The notes below the pieces were generated by a model that did not search any database, was not told the DNA's origin, and was given only the letters and a program-made list of their open reading frames with translations. Made by a program: the position numbers and the translations under genes. Of a stretch of DNA of 64,000 bases, positions 18,627-27,151 are shown piece by piece (position 1 is the first letter of the stretch; each line of letters opens with the position of its first letter). Origin of the DNA: Suilimivivens sp963618065 (GTDB lineage: Bacteria > Bacillota > Clostridia > Lachnospirales > Lachnospiraceae); assembly GCA_963618065.1 (NCBI GenBank), contig CAVERH010000001.1, positions 65,329 to 129,328 on the forward strand, written 5' to 3'.

Positions 18627-18704
18627 TCATATTTTGTTTTATGGTGCACCGTTTATATGATATAATTCGTCTCCTCACGCTTTTCTCTGTTCTATCCCAA
18701 AAAA

Positions 18705-19907
18705 TCATTTGCAAAATTGCTTTGAAGAAGTCCTCCCCTTAGCTGCAAAATAATTTCCGCTCACCTGTATTGCACTTCCTTCCAGGCAAAGCTCCATTAA
18801 CATGCACAAAATCTCCGGCGTAGTAACCGTCATTTTTCTCTTCTTTTCATACGTTGAACGGATCTCTTCCACACTCTTCGGAAGAAAATCCAGTATTTCA
18901 AGGAGGATCTGCAGTCTCTGATCCGTATTCCCGGCAGTTTCCATATTTCGTGCAGCTTCCATATTTCTGACATCGTCTTTATTCCTAAGCTCTTCCGTTT
19001 CCTGCCGGGAATTTTCCAACGTAAACTCCATCTGTCCGGGGGAAAGGTGCTGCAGCAAATCCTGCGGAGACACAGCAATGAGTGCCCCCTGCTGTAACAG
19101 GAGATTACAGCCATCACTCAGCCGGTCCGTCAGCCTCCCCGGAATGGCATAGACCTCCCGTCCCTGCTCCAGTGCCATATCCACGGTAATAAAGGTGCCG
19201 CTTTTCTGCCGTGCTTCCACGACCAGAATCACATCGGCAAGTCCTGAAACAATCCGGTTTCGTTCCGGAAAAAGCCGTTTCATCGGTTCTGTTCCCGGTG
19301 GGAAGGTCGATATAATTCCTCCCTGTTCCAAAATCTGCTCATACAGCCTACGTGAAGATTTCGGATAGCAGATGTCCACGCCGCACCCAAGAACCGCATA
19401 GGTTCTGCCGCCCCCCTGCAGTGCAGCTTCCTGTGAGATGCTGTCAATTCCTCTTGCCATACCGCTGATTACCGGTATGCCATGTGCTCCTAATTCCTTT
19501 GCAAAATTCTTTGCTACATAAATTCCATATCCCGAGCATTCGCGTGCACCGATCATCGCTACTGCCGGCAGATTCTCCGGCGGCAGCTGTCCCATTACAT
19601 ACAATGCATAGGGTGCCGACGGAATTTCACGAAGTCGTCTGGGGTAGCTCTTATCCTCTGCCGTAAGGAAACAGATACCTTTTTGCAGAAGCTCCTCATA
19701 TTCCCTGTTTAAATCATAGATTCTTGTATACTCTGCCGCCTCGTCCATCCTTGTCTCCGTAAATACTTCAAGAACTCCCTTGCTTCTTCTCTTCACTGCT
19801 CCATAGACCTCAAACGGAGTATGATACCTCCTTAAAAGCTCCCGGATCGTTCCGTTTCCTGCTCCCGGCATCCGGTGAAGCCAGTATTCATATTTTTTAT
19901 TTTCCAT
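18705..19907 (-). CDS. dprA: DNA processing protein DprA
   Basis: 400 aa. DprA protects incoming single-stranded DNA and loads RecA in transformation. The Rossmann-like core is visible: IGARECSGYG, VISGMARGIDSISQEAAL, LGCGVDICYP, FPERNRIVSGL, and KSGTFITVDMALEQGREVYA. An N-terminal SAM-like region (residues about 1-95) and a C-terminal winged-helix-like region (about 325-395) frame the core, with a Glu/Met/Asn-rich linker holding a short repeat (RNMEAARNMETAGN). It lies 108 bp after the yifB/comM gene on the same strand; the gap is pyrimidine-rich and shows nothing else. dprA occurs in many bacteria that are not known to be competent. Confidence 0.95.
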   Translation of the reverse strand: MENKKYEYWLHRMPGAGNGTIRELLRRYHTPFEVYGAVKRRSKGVLEVFTETRMDEAAEYTRIYDLNREYEELLQKGICFLTAEDKSYPRRLREIPSAPYALYVMGQLPPENLPAVAMIGARECSGYGIYVAKNFAKELGAHGIPVISGMARGIDSISQEAALQGGGRTYAVLGCGVDICYPKSSRRLYEQILEQGGIISTFPPGTEPMKRLFPERNRIVSGLADVILVVEARQKSGTFITVDMALEQGREVYAIPGRLTDRLSDGCNLLLQQGALIAVSPQDLLQHLSPGQMEFTLENSRQETEELRNKDDVRNMEAARNMETAGNTDQRLQILLEILDFLPKSVEEIRSTYEKKRKMTVTTPEILCMLMELCLEGSAIQVSGNYFAAKGRTSSKQFCK

Positions 19908-20015
19908 GTCTGATTCCTTTTCATTCTTGCTTTTTACTTATTCTTACTTTCCGTTCTTGTCTTTCATTTAAACTTTTCTCTCTATATTCTTCTCTTCATG
20001 GTACCTGTATATCTC

Positions 20016-21575
20016 TCAATGCTCAGGCTCCATATTGCGATAGCTCATTGCCTCAGCCAGATGAGGCAGGCGGATTTCTTCACTTTCTTCCAGATCTGCA
20101 ATGGTTCGTGCCACCTTCAGCAGGTGATGATATCCTCTTGCACTTAACTGCATTTTGTTCGAAAGCTGCTCCGTATAGCTCTGCTCCTGCTTTCCCAAAC
20201 AACAATATTTCTCACAGTCTTTCATAGTTAAATCAGAATTAAACTTTATGTTTGTTCCCTTATAACGCCTCTCCTGCATTTCACGGGCACAATTTACCTT
20301 CTCCCGCATTTCCGCACTGGATAATCCGGTCTTTTTCTTCTGAAGCTGTCCGATTTCTACCCGTTCTGCTTCCAGACACAGATCCATCCGGTCCAGAATC
20401 GGCCCCGATAAATGACTCCGGTACATATGCCGTTCAAAGGGTGTACATTTGCAGCGGTTGCGATCCGGATAATAGCCGCACGGACAGGGATTCATAGCCC
20501 CGACCAGCATAAAATCCGCCGGATAAGTAAATGCTCCCATACTTCTTGCAATATGTATTTCCTTATCCTCCAAGGGCTGCCGCAGCAGATCAATGGTCTG
20601 CCTCTGGAACTCCGGAAGTTCATCCAAAAACAGCACACCACGATGCGCCAGACTGACAAGGCCAGGCTGTGGTATCCTCCCTCCACCTGCCAGTGCATGA
20701 ATCGTAACGGAATGATGCGGATTTAAAAACGGTCGTTTTTTAATTAAATTCTGTCCCTTGGAAAGTCGTCCGGCAATGCTGTAGATCGAGGTTACTTCCA
20801 TACTTTCTTCAAAACTCAATTCCGGCAAAATACCCGGAATCCTCTTGGCAATCATGGTTTTTCCTGCCCCCGGCGGCCCAATAATCAGCATATGGTGAAA
20901 GCCTGCGGCTGCAATCATTGCTCCCCTTTTCAGATTCTCCTGCCCGTGAACCTCTGCAAAGTCCAGTGATTTCTCTTCCTGTTCAGGGTTCTTTTCCTTC
21001 CATTCCCTTTGAGTTTCCGCTTCCTGTCGTCTTTGTTCTTTTTCCATTTCTATCTGCTCTTCCTCAGGTAATTTGAGATAATCACAGGCTTCCCGGACGC
21101 TTCCGACTCCTGCTACACGGATTCCTTCAATAACCGCCGCTTCCGAATAATTGTCTCTCGGCACAAGACACTTTCTTTTCCCTTGTTGAAAAGCCTCCCA
21201 CACAAGCGGAAGTGCACCCTTTACTCCCTTAACCTCTCCACTAAGCCCAAGCTCCCCAATTACAAATACATCCGAAAGTACTTCTGCATCCAGAATTTCT
21301 GTCGCTGTCAGAATTCCTAATGCGATCGCAAGATCAAAGCCGGTTCCGGCCTTATGGATATCTGCCGGTGACAGATTCACGGAAATATGGGATGGTGGAA
21401 TATCCATTCCCGAATTCTTAAGTGCAACCTTCACTCTCTCCTGTGATTCTCTCACTTCACTCCCCAGACTTCCTACCATAACAAGGCATGGTAACCCTCG
21501 GGATACATCCACCTCGACCTGTATCAGATGGCTTTGGAGACCATAAATTGTCCCCGAACATATTGAACTGAACAC
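20016..21575 (-). CDS. comM: YifB/ComM-family Mg-chelatase-like AAA+ ATPase
   Basis: 519 aa from GTG 21575, preferred because the product then starts VFSSICSGTIYGLQSHLI as in the family and GGAGG lies just upstream; an in-frame TTG at 21614 would add 13 unconserved residues. The N-terminal Lon-like domain (VNLSPADIHKAGTGFDLAIA) is followed by the AAA+ core with Walker A GPPGAGKTM, Walker B LFLDELPEF, and MNPCPCGYYPDRNRCKC, then a C-terminal Mg-chelatase domain. ComM is a branch-migration helicase that extends recombination tracts in natural transformation of some bacteria. It forms a unit with dprA, whose promoter is shared (21760-21788). Confidence 0.92.
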   Translation of the reverse strand: MFSSICSGTIYGLQSHLIQVEVDVSRGLPCLVMVGSLGSEVRESQERVKVALKNSGMDIPPSHISVNLSPADIHKAGTGFDLAIALGILTATEILDAEVLSDVFVIGELGLSGEVKGVKGALPLVWEAFQQGKRKCLVPRDNYSEAAVIEGIRVAGVGSVREACDYLKLPEEEQIEMEKEQRRQEAETQREWKEKNPEQEEKSLDFAEVHGQENLKRGAMIAAAGFHHMLIIGPPGAGKTMIAKRIPGILPELSFEESMEVTSIYSIAGRLSKGQNLIKKRPFLNPHHSVTIHALAGGGRIPQPGLVSLAHRGVLFLDELPEFQRQTIDLLRQPLEDKEIHIARSMGAFTYPADFMLVGAMNPCPCGYYPDRNRCKCTPFERHMYRSHLSGPILDRMDLCLEAERVEIGQLQKKKTGLSSAEMREKVNCAREMQERRYKGTNIKFNSDLTMKDCEKYCCLGKQEQSYTEQLSNKMQLSARGYHHLLKVARTIADLEESEEIRLPHLAEAMSYRNMEPEH

Positions 21576-22049
21576 AGTCCCTCCCTTCTCCTTCTCTCCC
21601 TCTTCCTGTTCCAATTGCCACTTAGATTATTGGAATGATGCCGTGATATACGGCCTAAGAAAAATGAACCGCATGATTCCATACTTTTTCAAAACCATAT
21701 CGCAGGAACTTCAGAAGGTTCCTGCTTGATAAGGTTGCAATAAATTCTTATTTATTGTGATTATACACAATTTTATTCTTGATTGCAATATTATATTTGT
21801 TAATTTTCACCATGTCGACTCACATTGTACAGAATATTACCGAACTTATTTTTAAGCTTTAATTTTCCACTGTTCTTCAACCATTCAGCTTCCCATTATT
21901 ATCAAATTTGGATATATTACAACCAGAAGTTCTCTTTATGTCCAATCCACCTCCGGGAATACATAAATTGAGCCATAAAAAACAAAAGTATCCGGAAAAC
22001 ACATAAGTTCCACATAAAAGAAGAAGCTGCAATGCATAGATTCCACCCT
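21576..22049. other. Intergenic region between pilT and comM
   Basis: 474 bp without a convincing gene. It holds the comM promoter (21760-21788), a GC-rich 8-bp hairpin GCAGGAAC/GTTCCTGC (21708-21715 with 21724-21731) in the predicted comM leader, a smaller GCCGT/ACGGC hairpin near 21642-21654, and the pilT terminator at its far end. A 77-codon frame at 21877-22110 starts inside the terminator and shows no coding features. Confidence 0.6.
21760..21788 (-). promoter_or_regulatory. Sigma-A promoter of comM-dprA
   Basis: On the minus strand TTGCAA (21783-21788), a 17-bp spacer and TATAAT (21760-21765). It gives a leader of about 180 nt, unusually long, with a stable hairpin at 21708-21731. Confidence 0.65.
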
Positions 22050-22092
22050 CAAAAAAAGGAAACACGCAGAACAATTCATTCCATGTGTTTCC
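22050..22092 (-). terminator. Terminator after pilT
   Basis: GGAAACAC and GTGTTTCC (22058-22065 with 22085-22092) form the stem, with further pairs inside, followed on the minus strand by TTTTTTTG. It ends the sigK-pilT transcript. Confidence 0.8.
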
Positions 22093-22109
22093 GGTTTTAT
22101 TTTTATTCA

Positions 22110-23174
22110 TCAGATGATTTTATGCTCCATTCCATCCGGATCGGTAGCAAACTGGATCGCCATTTCACGATCGATCATTCCGCTGTAATAAAGCTGCATG
22201 ATAGCTTCATCCATAATCATCATACCCTGCTTACGGTTCGTCTGCATCACGCTCATAAGCTGGTAGGCCTTGCCTTCACGGATCAGGTTGCGGACAGCAT
22301 GATTGGAATGCAGTACCTCAAAGGCTGCCACACGTCCGGTTCCATCTGCTTTAGGGATCAGCTGCTGGGAAATAACCGCCTCCAAAACATTTGCAAGCTG
22401 TACACGGATCTGCTGCTGCTGATGCGGCGGAAACACGTCAATCACACGGTCTACGGTACTTGCTGCTCCGATGGTATGCAGGGTAGACAGCACAAGGTGT
22501 CCGGTTTCGGCTGCGGTAATCGCAACACTGATGGTTTCAAAGTCACGCATCTCTCCGACAAGAATGACATCCGGGTCTTCACGGAGAGCCGCACGGAGCG
22601 CATTGGCATAAGACTGGGAGTCCAGACCGATTTCTCTCTGGTTTACCATGGATTTCTTATGCTGATGCAGATATTCAATCGGATCCTCCAACGTAATTAC
22701 ATGGCACTCCCTGTTGTTATTAATCTTATCAATAATCGCCGCCAGCGTGGTAGATTTACCACTTCCGGTAGGTCCTGTAACCAGAATCAGCCCCTTCTTA
22801 CGCTGATACAGATCAATGACTGAATCCGGCACGCCAAGCACTTCCGGCGATGGCACCTGGGTTCCTACAAGTCGCAATGCGATTGCCACAGAGCCTCTCT
22901 GACGGTACGCATTTACACGGTATCTTCCTAAGTTCGGAATGGAAAAGGACATATCATGTTCGCCATCCCGGTCAAACATGGCTCTCTGCCGCTCATCCAT
23001 AAACTGATCCAGCATCTGCAGGGTATCCGGTGGCAAAAGCCGGTCATAGTTCATTGTAATCAGCTGCCCGTTTACACGCATTTTCGGTGGAATACCAACT
23101 GTGATATGTACGTCGGAAGCCCCCGCCCGCTTCGCCTCCCGGAGCAGTTCCTCTATTGTAGGGATATTTGACAT
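22110..23174 (-). CDS. pilT: Type IV pilus retraction ATPase
   Basis: 354 aa. Residues 1-100 are the PAS-like N-terminal domain (LLREAKRAGASDVHITVG), then the ATPase core: Walker A GPTGSGKST (134-142), Asp box LEDPIEYL, Walker B DPDVILVGEMRD (about 199-210) and the His box GHLVLSTLHT. The AIRNLIRE-type PilT motif appears as AVRNLIREGKAYQL. No CxxC zinc motif, as expected for PilT. Retraction drives twitching and DNA uptake. It is separated from the pil operon by 4.5 kb and lies 13 bp after the SigK-family gene, so both are probably one transcript from the promoter at 23939-23967. Confidence 0.96.
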   Translation of the reverse strand: MSNIPTIEELLREAKRAGASDVHITVGIPPKMRVNGQLITMNYDRLLPPDTLQMLDQFMDERQRAMFDRDGEHDMSFSIPNLGRYRVNAYRQRGSVAIALRLVGTQVPSPEVLGVPDSVIDLYQRKKGLILVTGPTGSGKSTTLAAIIDKINNNRECHVITLEDPIEYLHQHKKSMVNQREIGLDSQSYANALRAALREDPDVILVGEMRDFETISVAITAAETGHLVLSTLHTIGAASTVDRVIDVFPPHQQQQIRVQLANVLEAVISQQLIPKADGTGRVAAFEVLHSNHAVRNLIREGKAYQLMSVMQTNRKQGMMIMDEAIMQLYYSGMIDREMAIQFATDPDGMEHKII

Positions 23175-23187
23175 TGATTAGTTCCTC

Positions 23188-23826
23188 CTATCCATAAGCT
23201 TTTAAGCCTTCTCTCAATTTTAATAACGCTCGTTTTTCTATTCTGGAAACATAGCTCCGCGAGATCTGAAAACGTTCTCCCACTTCCCGCTGCGTCACTT
23301 CTGTTCCCGTTTGTAACCCATATCTCAATTCAATAATTTCACGTTCCCGCTGCGTAAGCACCTGCTGCATCAATATTTTCAGACGCCGGATATTCTCCCT
23401 TTCATACATCTGTTCCACAACGTCTTCCTGCACCTGCTCAATCACATCCAGGAGACTGATTTCGTTTCCCTCTTTGTCTGTCCCAATCGGTTCAAAAAGA
23501 GAAACTTCACGGGAATTTTTCTTTTTGCTGCGCAGCAGCATCAGAAATTCATTATCAATACATCGCGATGCATAGGTACTCAGCTTTCCTTTTCCTGCAT
23601 CAAAGGACTCTATCGCTTTAATCAATCCGATGGTTCCTATGGAAATCAGATCCTCCATATTTTCATCCACGTTCTGATATTTCTTCGCAATATGTGCCAC
23701 CAGACGTAAGTTTTTCTCAATCAGAATCTCACGCGCCCTGGCTGCCTGTACCGGATCATCCGCATGCAAAAGCTGTATATATTGTGCCTCTTGTTCCGTA
23801 GATAAAGGTTGTTGAAAAGTTTTCAA
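23188..23826 (-). CDS. sigK: SigK-family RNA polymerase sigma factor
   Basis: 212 aa, TTG start; no stronger start is seen. Region 2 is clear (NLRLVAHIAKKYQNVDENMEDLISIGTIGLIKAIESFD and FSTY-like GKLSTYASRCIDNEFLM, read in separate blocks), and region 4 holds an HTH (TQREVGERFQISRSYVSRIE). The order of motifs matches sporulation SigK/SigE factors; no pro-peptide is evident, as in many Clostridia. SigK directs late mother-cell genes in sporulation. Being the first gene of a unit with pilT is unexpected for a spore factor and suggests either simple co-location or a role outside late sporulation (inference). Its promoter looks like ordinary sigma-A. Confidence 0.85.
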   Translation of the reverse strand: MKTFQQPLSTEQEAQYIQLLHADDPVQAARAREILIEKNLRLVAHIAKKYQNVDENMEDLISIGTIGLIKAIESFDAGKGKLSTYASRCIDNEFLMLLRSKKKNSREVSLFEPIGTDKEGNEISLLDVIEQVQEDVVEQMYERENIRRLKILMQQVLTQREREIIELRYGLQTGTEVTQREVGERFQISRSYVSRIEKRALLKLREGLKAYG

Positions 23827-23938
23827 AGGGCACCACCAAAGTCTTTTCTATTATTCTATGACTCGCGGTGGCTCCAAGTGCCTTTCCCACTAATTTAATT
23901 ATCTGCCGGACGGTATGGACAGCTTTCCACTACCTTTG

Positions 23939-23967
23939 ATTATACTGATATAAGAGATACTTGGCAA
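23939..23967 (-). promoter_or_regulatory. Sigma-A promoter of sigK-pilT
   Basis: On the minus strand TTGCCA (23962-23967), a 17-bp spacer and TATAAT (23939-23944), about 110 bp upstream of the sigma factor start codon. Confidence 0.65.
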
Positions 23968-23994
23968 CTAAAAATCCGGTATCATTCCTGTACG

Positions 23995-25230
23995 TCACAG
24001 CATAAAATCCACAAAAACCTGATTGCTGACATCAATTCCATGTGATGTCAGTTTCAGATGCACGAACTCTTCTCCTGTCACTTCAAGCAATCCCAGCTTC
24101 TCATGCTTTTCGATCACACCCGGAAATACCTCTTCAAACCGTCTGCCAAAATTTTCATAGAACTTCCGCTCCGAAACTCCTTCCATCATCCGCAGCCCCA
24201 GAAACATGAATTCTTCCATCTGTTCCTCAATCAGCAGCTCCTGCACGTCCTCTCTTAATTTTTTCACCTGCTCTTTTTCAGCATTTCCCTTTTTCAGATA
24301 GTCTTTTTCAGCATGAAACTTTTCTCCATGCTCTTTATTTGCATTTTCAATCTCGTTTTCCCCTAGCAGCAAGTTTACATAACTCGAAATATCCATCACA
24401 TTATGGAACCGGACATTCCGTATCAGGGATGCGCTGCCAATTCCAAGGCCGAGATAGTTTCCTCTCTGCCAGTATACCTTATTGTGAAAGCATTCCTTTC
24501 CTTCTTTGGCATAATTGGAGATTTCATAGCGGTGGTAGCCTGCTTTTCTTAAAATATCATCTGTTATTTCATACATTCTGCGTTCTGTGTCTTCATCCGG
24601 CAGGTTCAGCTCCTGTTCATAAAAGGGCGTCCCCTCCTCCACAATCAGACTGTACGCAGAAATATGTGTGGGCTGTGGCTGCAGCGCCAATACCTTCCGC
24701 AGAGTTTCCTGATAGGAGTCAAGAGTCTGCTCCGGAATGGCAGACATCAGATCCACATTAATATTGGTAAAGCCTGCTTCTACTGCCATTTCATAGGCTT
24801 TCAAAAAGTCTGCATAGGTATGGATCCTGCCAAGGGCTTTCAGCTCCCTGTCATTGGCAGACTGTAAGCCAATGCTGATCCGGTTGATTCCACAAGCATG
24901 ATAGACCCGCATCTTTTCCGGTGTCACCGTCCCCGGGTTCATCTCCATACTGATCTCACAGGTATCCGTAAGGGCAAAGCAATGCTTCACCGTTTCCATA
25001 ATGCGTACCGTCTGTTCCGGCTGCAGCACCGACGGCGTTCCACCACCAATAAAAACAGACACCACCTGAAACTCCCGGTATTCAGGCGATGTCTCCTGTA
25101 TTTCACGGCACAGTGCCTCTACATACTGCTCCTGCACGTCCGCACTCTGCGGGCCGGACAGGAAATCACAGTAGAGACATTTTCGTACACAAAATGGTAT
25201 ATGAAGATACAAACTCAAATTTTGTTTCAT
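23995..25230 (-). CDS. hemW: Radical SAM heme chaperone HemW
   Basis: 411 aa. The radical-SAM cluster motif CxxxCxxC is Cys14, Cys18, Cys21 (FCVRKCLYCDF), followed by FIGGGTPSVL and the SAM-binding beta strands, and the C-terminal HemN-like domain (EEFMFLGLRMMEGVS). HemW proteins bind heme and resemble coproporphyrinogen dehydrogenase but lack its activity. An extra Lys/Glu-rich insert sits at about residues 290-325 (ANKEHGEKFHAEKDYLKKG). Its ATG follows the lepA stop codon with no bases between, so it is translationally coupled. The cluster gpr-spoIIP-lepA-hemW is common in Clostridia. Confidence 0.93.
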   Translation of the reverse strand: MKQNLSLYLHIPFCVRKCLYCDFLSGPQSADVQEQYVEALCREIQETSPEYREFQVVSVFIGGGTPSVLQPEQTVRIMETVKHCFALTDTCEISMEMNPGTVTPEKMRVYHACGINRISIGLQSANDRELKALGRIHTYADFLKAYEMAVEAGFTNINVDLMSAIPEQTLDSYQETLRKVLALQPQPTHISAYSLIVEEGTPFYEQELNLPDEDTERRMYEITDDILRKAGYHRYEISNYAKEGKECFHNKVYWQRGNYLGLGIGSASLIRNVRFHNVMDISSYVNLLLGENEIENANKEHGEKFHAEKDYLKKGNAEKEQVKKLREDVQELLIEEQMEEFMFLGLRMMEGVSERKFYENFGRRFEEVFPGVIEKHEKLGLLEVTGEEFVHLKLTSHGIDVSNQVFVDFML

Positions 25231-27045
25231 CTATTTATCATCCAGCTTCAATACGCTCATAAATGCTTTCTGCGGAATTTCCACGTTACCAATCTGGCGC
25301 ATACGTTTCTTTCCTTCCTTCTGCTTTTCCAGAAGCTTCTTCTTACGGGTAATATCACCACCGTAACACTTCGCAAGCACATCCTTCCGGTAAGCCTTGA
25401 CGGTTTCTCTGGCAATGACCTTACCACCGATCGCTGCCTGAATCGGGATTTCAAACATATGACGCGGAATTTCATCCTTTAACTTCTCGCACATCTTACG
25501 GCCACGCTCATAGGCACTGTCTGCGTGCACGATAAAGGAAAGTGCATCGACCTCTTCCTTATTAATCAGAATATCCAGCTTTACAAGCTCAGACCGTTCA
25601 TAGCCCTTTAACTCATAGTCAAAGGAGGCATAGCCTCTGGAACGGGATTTCAGCGCATCAAAGAAATCGTAAATAATCTCATTTAACGGCAGTTCGTATT
25701 TCAGCAATGCTCTGGTGGATTCAATATACTCCATGCCAAGGTATCTTCCACGACGCTCCTGGCAAAGCTCCATAATCGAGCCGATAAACTCCGTCGTTAC
25801 CATGATTTCTGCGGAAACCACCGGCTCTTCCATATAATCAATTTCTGTCGGATCCGGCAGATTGGACGGATTCGTCAGCTCAATCACTTCCCCGTTCAGC
25901 TTGTGTACATGATAAATAACACCCGGTGCGGTTGTCACGAGATCCAGATTGTACTCCCGCTCTAAACGCTCCTGAATAATTTCCAGATGGAGCAGTCCCA
26001 GGAATCCGCATCGGAAGCCAAAGCCCAGTGCAATCGAGGTTTCCGGCTCATAGCTTAAGGACGCATCGTTTAACTGCAGCTTCTCTAACGCATCCCGCAG
26101 ATCCGGGTACTTTGCGCCATCTGCCGGGTACATTCCGCAATATACCATGGAATTTACCTTCTTATAGCCGGGAAGCGGCTCAGCACAGGGATTGCTTAAA
26201 TCCGTCACGGTATCGCCGACCGCCGTATCCTTTACATTCTTAATGGAAGCGGTAATATAACCTACCATACCGGCCTCCAGCTCCTCACAGGGGATAAACT
26301 GACCGGCTCCGAAATAACCAACCTCCACAACTTCCGCGGTTGCGCCGGTTGCCATCATCTTAATGCCCGTCCCTTTGGAAACCCTTCCGTCCATCAGACG
26401 GCAGAAAATAATAACCCCCTTATAGGAATCATATAAGGAGTCAAAAATCAGTGCCTTCAGCGGCTGATCAGGATCTCCCTTGGGTGCCGGAATCTTATGT
26501 ACAATCGCTTCCAGTACTTCATCAATGCCAATTCCGTTCTTGGCTGAAATAAGCGGTGCATCCTGTGCTTCAATACCGATGACATCTTCAATTTCATTCT
26601 TTACACGCTCCGGCTCTGCACTCGGCAGGTCGATTTTATTAATGACCGGGAACACCTCAAGGTCATGATCCAGTGCCAGATAAACGTTAGCAAGGGTCTG
26701 TGCTTCGATTCCCTGTGCCGCATCCACAACAAGAATGGCTCCGTCGCATGCAGCAAGGCTTCTGCTGACCTCATAATTGAAGTCGACATGCCCCGGTGTG
26801 TCAATCAGGTTAAAAATGTATTCTTCACCATCCTGTGCTTTATAAATCGTCCGGACAGACTGTGCCTTAATCGTAATTCCACGTTCCCGCTCCAGATCCA
26901 TGTTGTCAAGTACCTGTGCCTGCATTTCACGGCTGGTCAACAGTCCTGTCTTTTCTATAATACGGTCTGCAAGGGTAGACTTACCGTGGTCAATATGCGC
27001 TACAATGCAGAAATTCCGGATTTTACTCTGATCAATATGTGACAT
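25231..27045 (-). CDS. lepA: Translation elongation factor 4
   Basis: 604 aa, the normal length. GTPase motifs are AHIDHGKST (16-24), DTPGHVDF and NKIDLPSA; the C-terminal LepA domain is complete (YGGDITRKKKLLEKQKEGK near residue 570-588). LepA binds the ribosome and affects back-translocation or initiation under ionic stress. ATG start with AAAGG about 10 nt upstream. The 106-bp gap to spoIIP contains a 58-bp copy of the dispersed inverted repeat. Confidence 0.97.
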   Translation of the reverse strand: MSHIDQSKIRNFCIVAHIDHGKSTLADRIIEKTGLLTSREMQAQVLDNMDLERERGITIKAQSVRTIYKAQDGEEYIFNLIDTPGHVDFNYEVSRSLAACDGAILVVDAAQGIEAQTLANVYLALDHDLEVFPVINKIDLPSAEPERVKNEIEDVIGIEAQDAPLISAKNGIGIDEVLEAIVHKIPAPKGDPDQPLKALIFDSLYDSYKGVIIFCRLMDGRVSKGTGIKMMATGATAEVVEVGYFGAGQFIPCEELEAGMVGYITASIKNVKDTAVGDTVTDLSNPCAEPLPGYKKVNSMVYCGMYPADGAKYPDLRDALEKLQLNDASLSYEPETSIALGFGFRCGFLGLLHLEIIQERLEREYNLDLVTTAPGVIYHVHKLNGEVIELTNPSNLPDPTEIDYMEEPVVSAEIMVTTEFIGSIMELCQERRGRYLGMEYIESTRALLKYELPLNEIIYDFFDALKSRSRGYASFDYELKGYERSELVKLDILINKEEVDALSFIVHADSAYERGRKMCEKLKDEIPRHMFEIPIQAAIGGKVIARETVKAYRKDVLAKCYGGDITRKKKLLEKQKEGKKRMRQIGNVEIPQKAFMSVLKLDDK

Positions 27046-27090
27046 AAATTCTAAACCTTTCCTGATATGGTAATTTTCTCATAACATGCT

Positions 27091-27148
27091 GATAACTATT
27101 CAGAACCGCATTCGTAAAACCGCTGTTGCATGGCTCTGAATAGTTATC
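27091..27148. repeat. Dispersed inverted-repeat element, copy 2 (58 bp)
   Basis: Ends ATAACTATTCAGAACC and GGCTCTGAATAGTTAT, with CATTCGTAAAACCG inside as in the left part of copy 1 at 12446. It looks like an internally deleted version and forms a simple hairpin between spoIIP and lepA. Confidence 0.65.
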
Positions 27149-27151
27149 ATT

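Noticed and set aside
21877..22110. 77-codon minus-strand ORF after pilT
   Set aside because: Its start lies in the pilT terminator stem, it overlaps the pilT stop region and has no separate ribosome site.
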